From Artocarpus heterophyllus (taxonomy: Eukaryota; Streptophyta; Magnoliopsida; Rosales; Moraceae): a DNA stretch of 64,000 nucleotides. Position numbers and translations under genes: made by a program. The DNA is taken from assembly GCA_025403435.1 (NCBI GenBank), contig CM046341.1, positions 20,607,460 through 20,671,459 of the forward strand, in the 5' to 3' direction. Positions within the stretch are counted from its first letter, which is position 1, and the number at the start of each line of letters is the position of its first letter. The notes below the pieces were generated by a model. It saw nothing but the letters and a program-made list of their open reading frames with translations. It was not told the DNA's origin and ran no database searches. Shown piece after piece: positions 35,572 through 46,806 of this stretch.

Positions 35572-37062
35572 TAATAAGTGCACAATTTCACATATTTTTA
35601 TATCATTCTTCCTCGTATTTTGTTAGTTTTCCAAGTTTTATTGTGTTTTTAAATTTTAGAGTTTCAAGATCATATATGTTCATTTGGACTTCATCAAAGG
35701 TCGTAGGACAAGATTCGGGTGTAAAACAAATGAAAATCGAGTGAAACAAGTTAAAATAACAAGATCTTAGGCACTCAGCACCAACTTTGGGCACATGGCA
35801 CCAATGTGTGAACCAGCACATTGCTGCAACACTAAAAATGGGCATAGGAAATTCCAAAGATCAACAATGACAGGTGCGCTAGTGCATCCAACAAAGGTTT
35901 TTACCCTAAATTATGCCCCAGCAAGCCCACGCAAAGGACAGTTGTGCTCCCATGCGACCATTTGGGTTTTTGCTCTATTTTTGAATTAGACAAGAGTCCA
36001 AGTTGCCCCTTTTCATCCTCCAATACCAAACCTAAAAAAACTACGCTTAGAAACATAAAAAGTCATCAGTTTTCATCAATTTTTGCTAAGTTTTTCCAGC
36101 CATCTTAAGAGATGAAAGAGAAAACGAAGAAAAATAGAAGAATCAAGTGGTGGCTTTGAAGATGATCATCTACATAGAGATTCTTGAAGACTATCCTAGT
36201 TCTTTCTTTCCTTTTCTCTTTTCATTAGATTTTATTTTTTTGTATTTTATTTTATTTTATTTTCAACTATGTTAGTTTAATTTTGTTTTTGGTTGAAGGG
36301 AAATTTAAAACCCTAGAAATAATTATATGATTAATTATCAAAATTATTTTCTAATTTTCTAATTGAGATTATTTATGTTCTTTCATAATTATTGTTTATG
36401 ATTATTTTCTTATTTTGTTTGGGTGGCCAACTAAATAGGACTTAAATTTAATATATTGCTCAATTGGAATGCTTGATTTGTAATTGTCTTATTATTCTAA
36501 TCATTAGTAGCAAATTGCAAGGTATGATCACTGGAGTTTTTGTGTTAACTGCGATGTGGAACATGACACAGGTTAAATAATCTGAGCATATATGATTGTT
36601 ATGTTGATCAACCTATCTTTCTTATCTTAATGCTTCCATTGAATTGAATCTAAAAAGCTTATTCTAGGTTTTTTGTAGGAAAGGGATTGGATAAAGAGCT
36701 TGTTTTATTAAACGACAAAGTAAGAAAAAATTAGGATAACAGAGCTTGTTGTTATCTGCAGTTGGTAGTTTTAATAGAAAATTAGGAATAGTTCTATAAT
36801 TTATACTAGGGTTATTGTTTAATGGTGGTGACTAATCCTTTAATCTTTTTTTATTATTAGTGTTTTGTCTTATTTTATTTAGTTATTTAATTAAAGTCAA
36901 AACCCCCAATTTTGTGTTTAGTTTTATTGAGTCTAGATTTTAGTGTCGATAACTTGTTAAATAGACTCAATCTTTGATGGTAACAATCCTTACTCATTAC
37001 TATACTTTATTATTACTACACTTTAGTAAGGTTTAATTTGGATGCTCCCTCCAAGCCTTCCA
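35572..37062 (+). repeat. Athila 2 right LTR
   Basis: 1491 bp from TAATAAGTGCACAATTTC (the first dinucleotide TG mutated to TA) to CCAAGCCTTCCA. It is homologous to the left LTR. The CA end is followed by the target duplication TATTT and then copia C coding sequence. Confidence 0.85.
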
Positions 37063-37620
37063 TATTTTGACTATGAAATTCGATAGATGGATACCAAGAC
37101 AATGTTTTTGAACAACTATCTTGAAAAAACATCTATACGGTACAACCAGAGGGTTTCATAGCTGAAGGCCAACTGCAAGAATTCTACAATTTGCAAAAGT
37201 CCATTTATGGACGTAAGTAGGCTTCTGGATCATGGAATATCAGATTTGGTTAGGCTATTGAGTCTTAAGGTTTTGAATGAAACTAAGACGAACCAAGCGC
37301 CTACATGTGCATACGAGAAAAGAATGTGATTTTCTTAGTAATTTACATTGATGACATCCTACTCATTGGAAATAATAAGAAATCAATGTCAAAAGTAAAG
37401 GAATGGTTAGCTAGCTTGTTGCAAATAAAAGATTTAGGTGAGACAAGTTGTATTCTTGGTATCTAGCTCATATGAGATTGCAAAAAAAAAAAAAAAAAAA
37501 AAAGCTATTGGCGTTGTCTTGGATAACGTATATAGACAAGGTACTTGCTAGGTATGAGATGCAGAACTCTAAGAGAGGGAATTTTCTCTCAATGCATGGT
37601 AAAATGGATTAACGACCTTC
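37063..37620 (+). pseudogene. Copia C reverse transcriptase, second part
   Basis: Continues the RT palm: an MDTKTMFLNNYLEK-type block, GFIAEGQLQEFYNLQKS, SGSWNIRFG, the catalytic YIDDILLIGN (37344-37373, intact), KVKEWLASLLQIKDLGET, then after a 22-A run TYIDKVLARYEMQNSKRG. Frameshifts occur at several points, and the A-run at 37482-37503 expands a normal Lys-rich codon stretch. The match to copia RT stops near 37620; RNase H and the 3' LTR are absent. Confidence 0.85.
37482..37503 (+). repeat. 22-A run inside copia C RT
   Basis: A homopolymer of 22 adenines at a position where copia elements encode short Lys/Asn stretches; it shifts the frame. Confidence 0.9.
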
Positions 37621-38460
37621 TATTTTGAGGCCCTATTTTTCCCGTCTAACAAACGATAAATTGATTTATAGCTCTAGAAAAATTGTGTAATGCATTCTCC
37701 ACCTAACTCCAACGCCTAGGCTGTGCTGGCCAAGAATACAATTGCCATTTATTGCATTCATAGGTGTAGGTTGGGGTTTGAATTCTCAATGCATTTTAGT
37801 TGGCTAGGCCTACCTGTCGAAAACGATCGATTTTGCATTAGTTTGTATGACTTAATTATTGGTCTTGCGGCATTTAATTTTATAAGTTTTTTTTTTCTTT
37901 TTTTAAAAAAGAGATGTTTCGCATATCATAATTAATATGTTAACCGATCATGTTCATGTACGTGGCAAGGCAGATCTAGAAGTAGTACAATCCAAATGCT
38001 TATAACACGTACACAGCCAATTAATTAGCCGTTCAAAATCTTTTCTTTTTTTTTTTTCCAAGTAGATGTAAAATGGATGTCCAAATGAAATTCGTATTGA
38101 AATTGAAAAAAAAAAAAAAAAAAAAAAAAAGATCTTTAACTTGAATGATGCGTCAGGCCTATTGAATGGTTAATAGAAAATGTATGTACATGGTGATCAA
38201 TTTTAAATTCTTGTATTTACTAAGACTAAGCATTAATGTAAAACATGGTGTTATCTATAGTTTTTACATATTTCTTATGGAAATTCTTCACGAAATACAG
38301 GAGGTAATTTCCCGCAGTTTGATTTTATGTTTATGCTTTTCTTATAACGAAGAGAACGGAAAGTTATAATCTTTGACTTAGCATCTAGATATTTCTAAAA
38401 ATAGTTATACAACAAAATTTTGATTTGTTTTGAAAGGCAAAAATATTGATATTTAGATTG
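37621..38460. other. Unassigned spacer
   Basis: Contains a T-rich tract (37884-37902) and a 25-A run (38106-38130). GGGTTTGAATTCTC near 37780 is only weakly B-box-like. Nothing else was recognised. Confidence 0.5.
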
Positions 38461-39350
38461 TACCATTTGCATCTAGGGTTTTCTTTTCCTCTTCTTACAT
38501 CGCCGCCCCCTCACCTTATGACTGGAATCCGACATTGACTATGTGTTGGCTGCTTGGTTCGAGTCCGAGAACAGGAGTGGCATGGCTTTTGTAGAGGAGT
38601 ATCTCTGAGGCTAACGTGTGAGGCTGCTATGACTAGTTCGGAGATTCAGGGGTGGCCAGCTTAGGGCCTTTTAGTGTTATGGCTCTCTCTATCAGGAACC
38701 AAGTCTCTCACGACAGGAATTCTTCCACTGTTTCTGTTTGGGGCCATGGCCATCCTTGGGTGGCGATGTTTGGGTGGCTATGAGGTGGGGGCGATTGCCA
38801 TGGCACGGCAAAGGTTTTGGTGGGGGAGGCTTGTTGAAGGGAGTCTAGACAAGGTTTTTGTGGTTGTAGGCTCGGATCCATCAGAGTTGGGTGAGGATTA
38901 GGGGCCGCCGAGAGTTGGGCTATTGATGGTAGGTTTCCTTGCTATTGTTTCTTCGGCTATGCTATTTTGGGTTTGTTGATAGTGGTGTTTTGACCTCACC
39001 ATTATTTGCTTGCGTTGTCGGCGTTATTGCTCTACTTATCCATAGTTTGCCTTTGGTTTTTAGTTTTTCAATAACGGCATGATGTTTTCCACCTCTATAT
39101 TATATTTTTGTTTTTTTGTTTTGCTTGTGTTTTTTCACAGTAATAATAGATGTAATTTCCCCATCTACCAGGTGGTTTTATGTGTCCTCTGCCTCTAAGA
39201 GTTTGCACTTGGCGGTGTTTTGGTTTCTTTATGGTTGTGGCTTTTGTGCTACATTTTCAATTGTCGAGGGGCTTTTAACATAATATGTGTTCTTTGTTAG
39301 TGAACCGAGGTGCCTTGTTTAATCGGGCCTTTCCATTCAGTCAAGCCTTG
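38461..39350. other. GC-richer segment of unknown origin
   Basis: About 890 bp clearly richer in G and T than its neighbours, with CTAGGGTTTTC near 38473 and long GT-rich text to 39330. The 75-residue frame at 38674-38901 has a membrane-like start but no known domain. Text of this style occurs in plant LINE untranslated regions, but no endonuclease or RT was found, so the origin is left open. It could equally be old genic DNA. Confidence 0.35.
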
Positions 39351-39354
39351 TCAC

Positions 39355-39850
39355 GACCCAAAAATAGGGCATGACATGGAGGTTTAGTTTAAGAAAATAA
39401 TTTAAGTTAGGTAAAATTTTAAAACTTGAAATCAAATTAGAAATGAAATTAATTAAAGGTAACTTAATTATTTTTCTAAACCAATCCCTAAATAATAAAA
39501 GGATAAATAAGGACATTTTATTTTTAACTTCCACTTATTCATGTGAGCAACTATCATTTATACAAACTACACAAATTATTTAGAAGGTCGAATATTCTCA
39601 TTTTTTTTATAGATATATATTTTTCAAATAAACTACAAACACAAATTTTAAAACAAAGAAAATGAATTGAAACAAAACAATTATCTCAAATAAAACTTTA
39701 AGATCTCCAAATTTTTAATTCTCGTAATGACCTATAATTTCGTAAATTTTACCAAAGTACAGCATAGGGACATTGTTTGGTTATACAGTCCTTTTACATA
39801 TACAATTAAATTAAGGTAGAAAAAAGATAATATAGTTGCGTTGGTACAAA
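39355..39850 (+). mobile_element. Possible gypsy LTR start fragment
   Basis: TGTCACGACCCAAAAATAGG is a typical beginning of Tekay/Del-type LTRs. About 500 AT-rich bases follow, up to the first copia D gag codons. No matching end or target duplication was found. It may be what truncated copia D on its 5' side. Confidence 0.4.
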
Positions 39851-40913
39851 TAGATCCGCTCTTTCAATCTCAAAAGTTTTTTCTCTCATTCTTTGGGAAG
39901 AACGCCAGAGGAATGTTGCACAAATTGTTCTTCCTCTTTCTGAGAACTTGACCTCAAACGACGCCAATCTTGCTGCCGTTTCTGCTGGGAATGCTGGGAA
40001 GGCAAAATGACCTGTTTGTACCTATTGTAATATTCCAGGGCACACTATTGATAAATGCCACAAATTGCATGGGTATCCACCAGGACATCCAGCTCTTGGC
40101 GAGATGAAGTCCAAAGCTCCAACCCATAAAGCTCAAGTGCATCAGGCCAGCTCCAATGCCCAGAAAGAGGAAGTTGCAGTTCAAGATAGGGATGATGCTA
40201 ATCTGAGTTCGAATCAATGCAAGCAAGTCATTGCGTTTCTGAACTCGCAACTGCAGCTAGGGATTCACGATTCTTCGGACCAGAATCAGCTTAAACCAAT
40301 AGTATCATGCTTCAGTGGTATTCCTTCTTCACCTTCTATATCTTCTTCCTTTTCTATTTCCAAGTCTACATGGGTCCTTGACACCGGCACGACACATCAT
40401 ATTTGTTGTTCTGGCAAGCTCTTAAAGTCTAAAATTCACATTCTTAATTCTTCCATTAATTTGCCAAATGGAATTTCGATCCCTGTCAACCAAATGGGTT
40501 CAGTTCAGTTGTCTGAGTCTCTTACTTTGCAAACTGTTCTTTCTGTACCTTCATTCAAGTTCAATCTGATTTCTATCAGCTCTTTGACCCGAGACCTCAA
40601 CTGCTCTGTTAATTTTATTTATGATTCTTGCTTAATTCAGGACCATACACAGGGGAAGACGATTGGGACGGGTAAACGATTGGGAAACCTTTACATTCTG
40701 AGTCTATGTAATGTTGCTCTTGGTAAGGTTCCTGTTTGTTTTTCTCTAGCGCAAACTGTTTGTAATAATGTCAGTATGAATCCTAGTGAATTATGGCATT
40801 TTCGTTTGGGCCACCCCTCTTATCTCAAAATTCAAGTCATGAAAGATGTTTTGAATGTTTCTTACAAACCGAATAATTCATTACATTGTTCCATTTGTCC
40901 ACTTGCCAAATAG
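39851..40913 (+). pseudogene. Copia D gag, protease and GAG-pre-integrase
   Basis: Gag C-terminus KVFSLILWEERQRNV, an in-frame TGA near 40010, then the intact zinc knuckle CTYCNIPGHTIDKC and LHGYPPGHP. From 40065 one frame of 282 residues runs through a linker, the protease site STWVLDTGTTHHIC (normally D-S/T-G-A; here D-T-G-T) and the pre-integrase zinc region ELWHFRLGHPSYLK, LHCSICPLAK with H-H-C-C kept. A stop at 40911-40913 interrupts the polyprotein. The intact product would be processed into capsid protein, protease and integrase. Confidence 0.88.
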
Positions 40914-41638
40914 CGTCGTTTACCTTTTGTTTCTTCTAATACACGATGTGATTCTTCTTTTCACTTGGTGCATATGGATATTTTGGGTCCCCTTACACCA
41001 CTAACTACAGAAGGCTATAAGTACTTTTTGACTATTGTTGATGACTTCTCGCGTTTCACTTGGGTCTACTTGTTAAAAGCTAAATCTGATGTTGAAATTA
41101 TTTTTCCTGAATTCTATTCCCTAATCTTGACCCAATTTGATGTGAAAATCAAGTCAGTTCATTTCGATAATGCTCGTGAACTTGCCTTTACAGAGTTTTT
41201 TAGGAATAAGGGTATCTTTGTGTTGATACTCCACAACAAAATTTGGCTGTGGAGAGGAAACATCAACATCTTCTCAATGTCGCCTGTGCTCTCCTTTTTC
41301 AGTCCAATATTCCTTTGCCATATTGGGGGGACTGCATTCTCTCATCTACTTACCTCATCAATAGAACACCATCACCTTTCCTTTCCAATAAAACTCCTTT
41401 TGAATTACTATATCATAAACCACCTACTTATTCTCACCTCAGAATTTTTGGGTGCTTGTGTTACGGTTCTACCCTTGATAGGATTCGTACAAAATTTTCT
41501 CCCCGAGCTTCTCTCGCTGTCTTTCTTCGATATCCTCCTGGCTACAAAGGGTACAAATTACTTGATCTTACGACCAACACAACCTTCATTTCCCAAGATG
41601 TTGTTTTTCATGAAAACATATTTCCTTTTCGTTCTTAG
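40914..41638 (+). pseudogene. Copia D integrase
   Basis: 40965-41230 has the first part of the core: VHMDILGPLTPLTTEGYKY, TIVDDFSRFTWVYLL and KSVHFDNAREL, giving the two catalytic Asp (the second usually in D-N-G, here D-N-A). A frameshift near 41235 leads to 41243-41638 with [18 protein letters not shown], where the catalytic E lies in VERKH, then [18 protein letters not shown] and [12 protein letters not shown]. Stops follow at the hinge. Without the frameshift it would be a normal-length copia integrase. Confidence 0.88.
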
Positions 41639-43020
41639 CCTACAGCTCCTATACACTCTTCTTTCTTTTATCCCTGTGTTCTACCTGGTCAGGTCCTTAG
41701 TGAATCTCTATGTATTCCTAGCTCGTCATCTTCCTCATCCTCCCACAACATCATTCCTGTTGAGTCTAGACCAACCCGAGTCCATAAAACTCCCTCTTAT
41801 CTCCAACATTTTCATTGTTATTCAACGTTGTCACCTTCTAGTTCAACACTTTATCCTTTGTCCAAAGTGTTGAGTTATGAGAAATTATCCCCCTCTTATC
41901 GTACTTTTGTTTGTTCCATCTCCTCTCACATTAAACCCGATACTTTTGCTCAAGCTGTTGCTGTGCCAGAATGGCGGGAAGCTACACGTGCAGAATTGCA
42001 AGCTTTGAAACAGAATGATACCTGGGCTATCATCTCTTTACCCCCAGTAAGCATGTCATTGGTTGTCGCTGGGTTTATAAACTGAAATATAAATCGGATG
42101 GTAGTTTGGAAAGGCATAAGGCTCGGCTCGTAGCAAAAGGTTTTACCTAACAAGAAGGGGTCGATTACCTTGATACTTTCTCCCCTGTTGCAAGACTCAC
42201 CACCGTGAGGGTCCTCTTAGCATTGGCTGCCATTCACAGTTAGTCTCTTACACAATTGGATGTCAATAACGCCTTTCTTCATGGTGATTTGACAGAGGAG
42301 GTGTCTATGGCTCTTCCACCCGGTTATCATCATGAAGGGGAGACTTTACCTCCTCGTCCTGTTTGCAAGCTTCGCAAATCTTTATATGGGCTGAAACAAG
42401 CTTCTCAACAGTGTTTTGCCAAATTTTCCTCGGTTCTTTTTGGTTTTGGCTTTCAACAATCATCAGCGGATAGTTCTCTTTTTACTAGAGCAAGAAAACT
42501 GTCGTTTATTGCTCTCCTGGTTTACGTTGATGGCAGTTGTGATTGCTAGTAATAACCCTGAGGAAGTTGAGCAACTCAAACAATTTCTTGATAAGCGTTT
42601 CAGGCTCAAAGTTCTTGGAACGCTTAAATTCTTCTTAGGTCTGGAAGTATCACGGTCAAAACAAGGTATCTTTCTTTGTCAACGATAGTATGCCATGAAA
42701 CTATTGTCAGATACTGGTTTCCTTGGCTGCAAGCCTCAAAGAACTCCCATGGAACCCAACACCAAGCTGATTCGAGATGATGGAGAAATTTTACCTTATC
42801 AGACCCAATATAGAAGGTTGATTGGACGACTATTGTACCTTACCATTAGCAGGCCAGACCTTTCTTTCTTTGTGAATTACCTCAACCAATTTTTATCTCA
42901 GCCACGTGTGCCTCATCTCCATGTTGTGCATCGTATTCTGCAATATATAAAGGGAACGGTAGGCCAAGGTTTGCTCTTCTCTACTTCTTCGACATTAGAT
43001 TTAAGGGGTTTTGTTGATTC
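41639..43020 (+). pseudogene. Copia D hinge and reverse transcriptase
   Basis: Hinge to 41940, then RT: VPEWREATRAELQALKQND, KARLVAKGFT (stop) and [56 protein letters not shown] and ALLVYVD. The catalytic YVDD near 42525 is changed to YVDG with one extra base, so the frame shifts in the active site. The next frame carries [19 protein letters not shown] and LGTLKFFLGLEVSRSKQGI, then 42695-43020 GCKPQRTPMEPNTKL, LIGRLLYLTISRPDL and HRILQYIKGTVGQGL. At least three stops and two frameshifts are present. Confidence 0.88.
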
Positions 43021-43480
43021 TGATTGAGCTGCATGTCCTGATAGCCGTCGATCCATCAGTGGCTTTTGTTTCTTTATTGGAGATTCTCTTGTCTCTTGGT
43101 AATCTAAGAAACAACAGACCGTATCTCAGTCTTCAGCTGAGGCCGAGTATAGGTCCATGGCAAATGCGACCTGTGAAGCAGTGTGGTTGATATCTCTTCT
43201 CAAGGATTTACAAGTCAATCATTCAAAGCCTGTTGTTTTGTTTTGTGATAATCAGGCTGCCCTTCATATAGCAGCCACCCTGTCTTTCACAAGCGGACGA
43301 AACATGTTGAAATAGATTGCCATCTAGTACGCAAGAAAATTCAAAGTGGTGTCCTCAAGACTCTTTTTGTTGCCTCCCAGCATCAAGTGGCTGATATTCT
43401 CACTAAACCTTTGGCTTCAACACAGTTTGCAGCTCTCCTTTGCAAGATGGGAGTAAAGAACATGCACACTCCATCTTGAG
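43021..43480 (+). pseudogene. Copia D RNase H
   Basis: Begins just after DSD with a TGA (normally Trp), then PDSRRSISGFCFFIGDSLVSW, a TAA, SKKQQTVSQSSAEAEYRSMA with the catalytic E, EAVWLISLLKDLQV and VLFCDNQAALHIAA with the catalytic D. A frameshift near 43285 spoils the C-terminus, which in another frame still reads KHVEIDCHLVRKKIQSG and QVADILTKPLAS. It would remove RNA during cDNA synthesis. It is clearly inactive. Confidence 0.87.
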
Positions 43481-43485
43481 GGGAG
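43476..43485 (+). other. Copia D polypurine tract
   Basis: TTGAGGGGAG just before the LTR start, after CTCCATC. The typical copia form is TTGAGGGGGAG. Confidence 0.75.
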
Positions 43486-43710
43486 TATTAAATACTGAGG
43501 GTCTTTTGTGTAATTTTGGCATATATTAGTTACAACAGTTTTTTTGTTTTTGGCGTTGTTCCCTTTTTGTGCTGGTGTGTAAAAGGCTGGTGTGAGTCTC
43601 ACGTTTTATAACCAGCAACTTTACTGAACCAGCTACTATATATGCCCCTTTCTTTGCTTTGAATGAATGAGCGAGCTTTTCATCTGATTCCTCTCTTCTC
43701 CTCAATTTCA
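43486..43710 (+). repeat. Copia D 3' LTR
   Basis: 225 bp, starting TATTAAATACTGAGG (the normal TG is now TA) and ending CTCAATTTCA. It contains a TATA element, TATATAT, at 43637-43643. The next bases (TAATAATGG) already belong to the Helitron helicase on the opposite strand. Confidence 0.75.
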
Positions 43711-44888
43711 TAATAATGGTCGAATAGGAAATTGTGTCCATTTAAAAGCAAATGGATTCTTATCTGTTGCAAGCGGGATGAAAGGAATTCTAGGCAAAAA
43801 GACTCTTTCCAGAATACTCTCCAGTTGCAATCTCTGCGTCAATGACGCTTATGAAATTCTCAGCAAATTAACCCAGTTCCATTGCACAATCCTTCAGCTG
43901 CATTAATATTGTGCAAAAACATAGCAAGGCAATTTTTTCAAGGCCAACTCATGAGGAGGGATATAATTAGGTGTCAAAGTGTCGAGGAAATCTGCTTGTA
44001 AAGCTTGTTCTGTGCTATATAAGACTTCATAAAAACTATAATACTTTACCATATCTCCCGGGAATCGCTCCAGCAACAAATCATTAATTTGATCAACATA
44101 CTCATTTTTTGGAGATAAGATAACACAACCAATCATCGACTAGAGCTTTCTGGATAAGCATGTATGTTTGGAAAAACAGTTATAAATTGCTTCAATGACG
44201 ATATATCATCCATATATGTTATACCATGTTTCTCAGAAGTTGAACTTTGCCAAATCGATCACATTTTTCTTATCCGTTTCCAATTCTAAGGAGGTATTCA
44301 GAATATGTCGGATCTGATTTTGCCCTCATATTTTCCATCAACTGAATCTTTGTAAATGATTTCCACAAATATGAACTAACAAGACTCGCCTTGATGAAAG
44401 CTGCCTTTGCTTACCTCAAAACAACGGGCAAAACCTGACGGAAGTCAGCGTCCAAAACAACAAGTTTCCCACTAAATGGTAAATTACATTCAATTACATC
44501 CTGCAACATTCTATCCAAAGCTTCGATTGCTAATCGATGGACCATTGGAGCTTCATCCCAGCTTATCAACTTTGTTATTTGCAACAACTTCGCTAAAGAC
44601 AATTGCTTGCTTACATTACAAGTGGCATCATCATCCAATATAAGTGGAATTTTAAATCTAGAATGTGCAGTTCGACCACCAGGTAATATACCAGCAGCAA
44701 CTCCAGTAGTTGCTGTTGCAAAAGTGAACTAACTTGTTCAATCTAACTGCAGCAAGCAAAGCACGATACAAGTATGTCTTTCTGGTGCCACCTGGACCAT
44801 TAATGAAGAACATTCCTCCTTGATTTGCAAACACTTTGTCCAAAATCATGTCAAATGCATGTCTTTGTTTGCTATTTAAGTTGTCCAT
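43711..44888 (-). pseudogene. Helitron helicase domain (PIF1-like)
   Basis: 44888-44658 carries LNSKQRHAFDMILDKV and the Walker A site GPGGTRKTYLYRAL at about 44798-44757, where the usual GTGKT is GTRKT, so the phosphate-binding Gly is lost. 44638-44411 has ISWDEAPMVHR (Walker B, DE intact) and VLDADFRQVLPVV (usually GGDFRQ). A degenerate stretch at 44400-44140 leads to 44136-43903 (VILSPKNEYVDQINDLLLE, FPGDMVKYYS, PNYIPPHELALKKLPC). The frame that follows to 43711 reads DAEIATGEYSGKSLFLPRI and QFPIRP, just before the conserved FAMTINKxQGQT segment that copia D has removed. It would unwind DNA in rolling-circle transposition. Confidence 0.87.
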
Positions 44889-45600
44889 AGATTGAAGATC
44901 GTCTCAGATACATCTGGTTACAATTCTTCATCAATCACCTTGGCTATTTTTTCCATGCAAGTTAAGATAAACAGAAAAAATAACCAGTAGTCATTCACAT
45001 GTTTTCCCATTGGTTCCAGGATTAATTTAAGCTTTGCAATGCTTTTAACTCTGCATCTACTAATAGCAAATTATCATGTGTGTAATCTCGAAACATGAAC
45101 TCTTTGAACTTTCCCACAATGATTTTGGATTGTTGGGTGCACAAAATGCAAAAATGGCAGCAAATAAACGATGCAGTTCAGAAGGCATACCATACAAAGA
45201 AGCTTCTTCCAAGCACAACTCATAGTCACTGTCGCCCTGTAGCAGCCCATGCAAAACGGCTGCCTCACGAAATGTAGAAACATGGATCCTATTTACAGCT
45301 TTTAAGTGATCATATGATAATGGACCTCTAATATGATTTAGCAATAACCACAAGCACTAGCGCTCTCCTTCAGTAGGACTTGCTGTCACTATTCTTCCAA
45401 CAACATCATGTTTTTTGCCTTTCGGTCCATATTTTGTCACGTTTATGCCAAACAAAGTATTAAGGGAATATTCTATACAATAATGTTCTTGCCCTTGTAT
45501 TTATAGCATTCATCTCAAAAAATTCTGTCAACGTAGTTTTTTTGGAAATATCATTGTTAACTACTGAAGGAAGATCATCTGTTTCTTGAAAAGTAACCAA
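44889..45600 (-). pseudogene. Helitron linker between Rep and helicase
   Basis: 45353-45060 reads WLLLNHIRGPLSYDHLKAV, STFREAAVLHGLLQGDSDY and SELHRLFAAIFAFCAPNNP, the well-conserved Helitron block between Rep and helicase (LLLxxVRGPTSFEDLRTVxG-type). The segment 45360-45600 has the preceding block in broken frames (ECPFSRRYYP-type). No catalytic residue belongs here. Confidence 0.83.
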
Positions 45601-46453
45601 CTAATTATGGGGAAGATGTAGCTGTGAGGAGACAACCGAAGGATGGATCTTGCTCAAGGTGAAGGCAAATCTTCTCCACATTGTTTCTGGTGGAGAAATC
45701 CATCTACCAGATTGAAACATTTCAATTTCATCAATAACATTTGTTCCGCCATCAGGACGAACTGAAAAACAAATTCTATCATGGCCTCTATATACTTGTA
45801 TAAGTACTTGACAGCCTTGATAGTAGAGCAAACTTCCACATTTATATGACAATCAAACTTGGCTAATAAACAAGGATTATATGGAACAGCCCATTTATTG
45901 TCCAAATAATGACCTCAAACTTTAATTTTTTGATTGGCCTTTCGTCGACAGTACCGGGGATAAGAATCATCACCATTCTCAGTCTCTAAGCAAAACGCCC
46001 TAGGGTAATGAGTTCTGCATTTTCCATTTTCATGCATACAAACTTTTTTGGGATTGAGGGCACCACATGGACAATGCATCATATGCTATGCAACCAATGA
46101 GTGAAGATATGGATGATCCTCTTGAACAGGGATTTCAGTTGACACAATTCTGTCATATTGCTTAGGGCTAACAAGATTGCACTTGATTTTAAAACAGACA
46201 AGAAATGCGCATGTGGAAGACCTCTTAATTGAAACTCTATGACATACACATAAGCAGCAACTGGGCCAAATATTTGTCTGTTAAATAAATCATTCTTCAG
46301 CTCCTCCAATTTGGCTCTAAAAATTCGTGAGACCATGTCGGGCGCATTTTGCACCATATCATTGTCTCCCAATTCTTGTTTTTACATCTGGCCAATTAGG
46401 ATTACATGTCATTGTTAGAAACAAATACGGCTTTCCAAACCGTTGTACTAATG
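45601..46453 (-). pseudogene. Helitron Rep HUH nuclease, C-terminal part
   Basis: At 46453 the frame emerges from the LTR with LVQRFGKPYLFLTMTCNPNW. 46372-46079 has RIFRAKLEELKNDLFNRQIF, then VYVIEFQLRGLPHAHFL, where HAH is the HUH metal-binding motif. 45905-45654 has NVEVCSTIKAVKYLYKYI, carrying the tyrosines of the Rep catalytic site. 45852-45601 overlaps it in a second frame (DGGTNVIDEIEMFQSGRWI, the conserved DE/RY block). Frameshifts divide the pieces. The intact domain would nick DNA and join ends. Confidence 0.87.
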
Positions 46454-46682
46454 TGTAACACCTGCCAATTTTCATGTAATAGATATTATTAGATAAGTAA
46501 CGACGAGAAGTATTTTCCTTTATGATATATGATATAATATTACTAACTATTTTATTTTAAGTATGATGACAGGTGACAATCATATAGATTGATGTGCTTA
46601 AGGTGTTCATGTCATTTATGTTGTATACATGATAATTACTTAGTAATTAATTAATGTTTTGTTATATTTTAGTGTATACGGC

Positions 46683-46806
46683 AGATCGACAGGCCGATCC
46701 TTCAAGTTCGGCAGGCCAAATTGTCCATCATGGAACGGCAGGCCGATGAATTTGACAGGCCGGACCTCACGGATTCAGCAGGCCGAAGTAAACCGTCGAC
46801 AGGCGG
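46683..46806. repeat. CGGCAGGCCG motif cluster (plus family G copy)
   Basis: Six variants (CGACAGGCCGA, CGGCAGGCCAA, CGGCAGGCCGA, TGACAGGCCGG, CAGCAGGCCGA, CGACAGGCGG), spaced about 20 bp apart. Counterpart of 23113-23240. Confidence 0.87.

Larger units (their letters stand above)
31032..37062 (+). mobile_element. Athila-like element without pol (Athila 2)
   Basis: A 6031-bp plus-strand element with LTRs at 31032-about 32580 and 35572-37062, an Athila-type primer-binding site next to the left LTR, and only about 3 kb between the LTRs. The flanks CATTT (31027-31031) and TATTT (37063-37067) are a 5-bp duplication with one change, and removing the element rejoins the copia C reading frame. No RT, RNase H or integrase was found between the LTRs; only weak gag-like frames exist. 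It looks like a non-autonomous derivative that would need enzymes from a full Athila. It is not a copy of Athila 1: the LTRs differ. Confidence 0.85.
39851..43710 (+). mobile_element. Copia D: 5'-truncated copia element
   Basis: Plus-strand gag (C-terminal part), protease, integrase, RT, RNase H, polypurine tract and 3' LTR in canonical copia order. The 5' LTR and the start of gag are missing. The right end sits inside the Helitron helicase gene: the LTR ends CTCAATTTCA at 43710, and the next bases read as Helitron coding sequence on the minus strand. The zinc knuckle form and short LTR suggest the Ale/Retrofit side of copia (tentative). It is the least decayed coding element in the window, but it still has several stops and frameshifts. 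Confidence 0.88.

Noticed and set aside
38520..38600. GGTTCGAGTCC as a tRNA or SINE B-box
   Set aside because: No A-box at a suitable distance and no cloverleaf; taken as chance in GC-richer DNA.
38674..38901. 75-residue frame with a hydrophobic start as a small membrane protein
   Set aside because: No homolog recognised, no promoter, and it lies in a segment of unknown, possibly LINE-derived origin.
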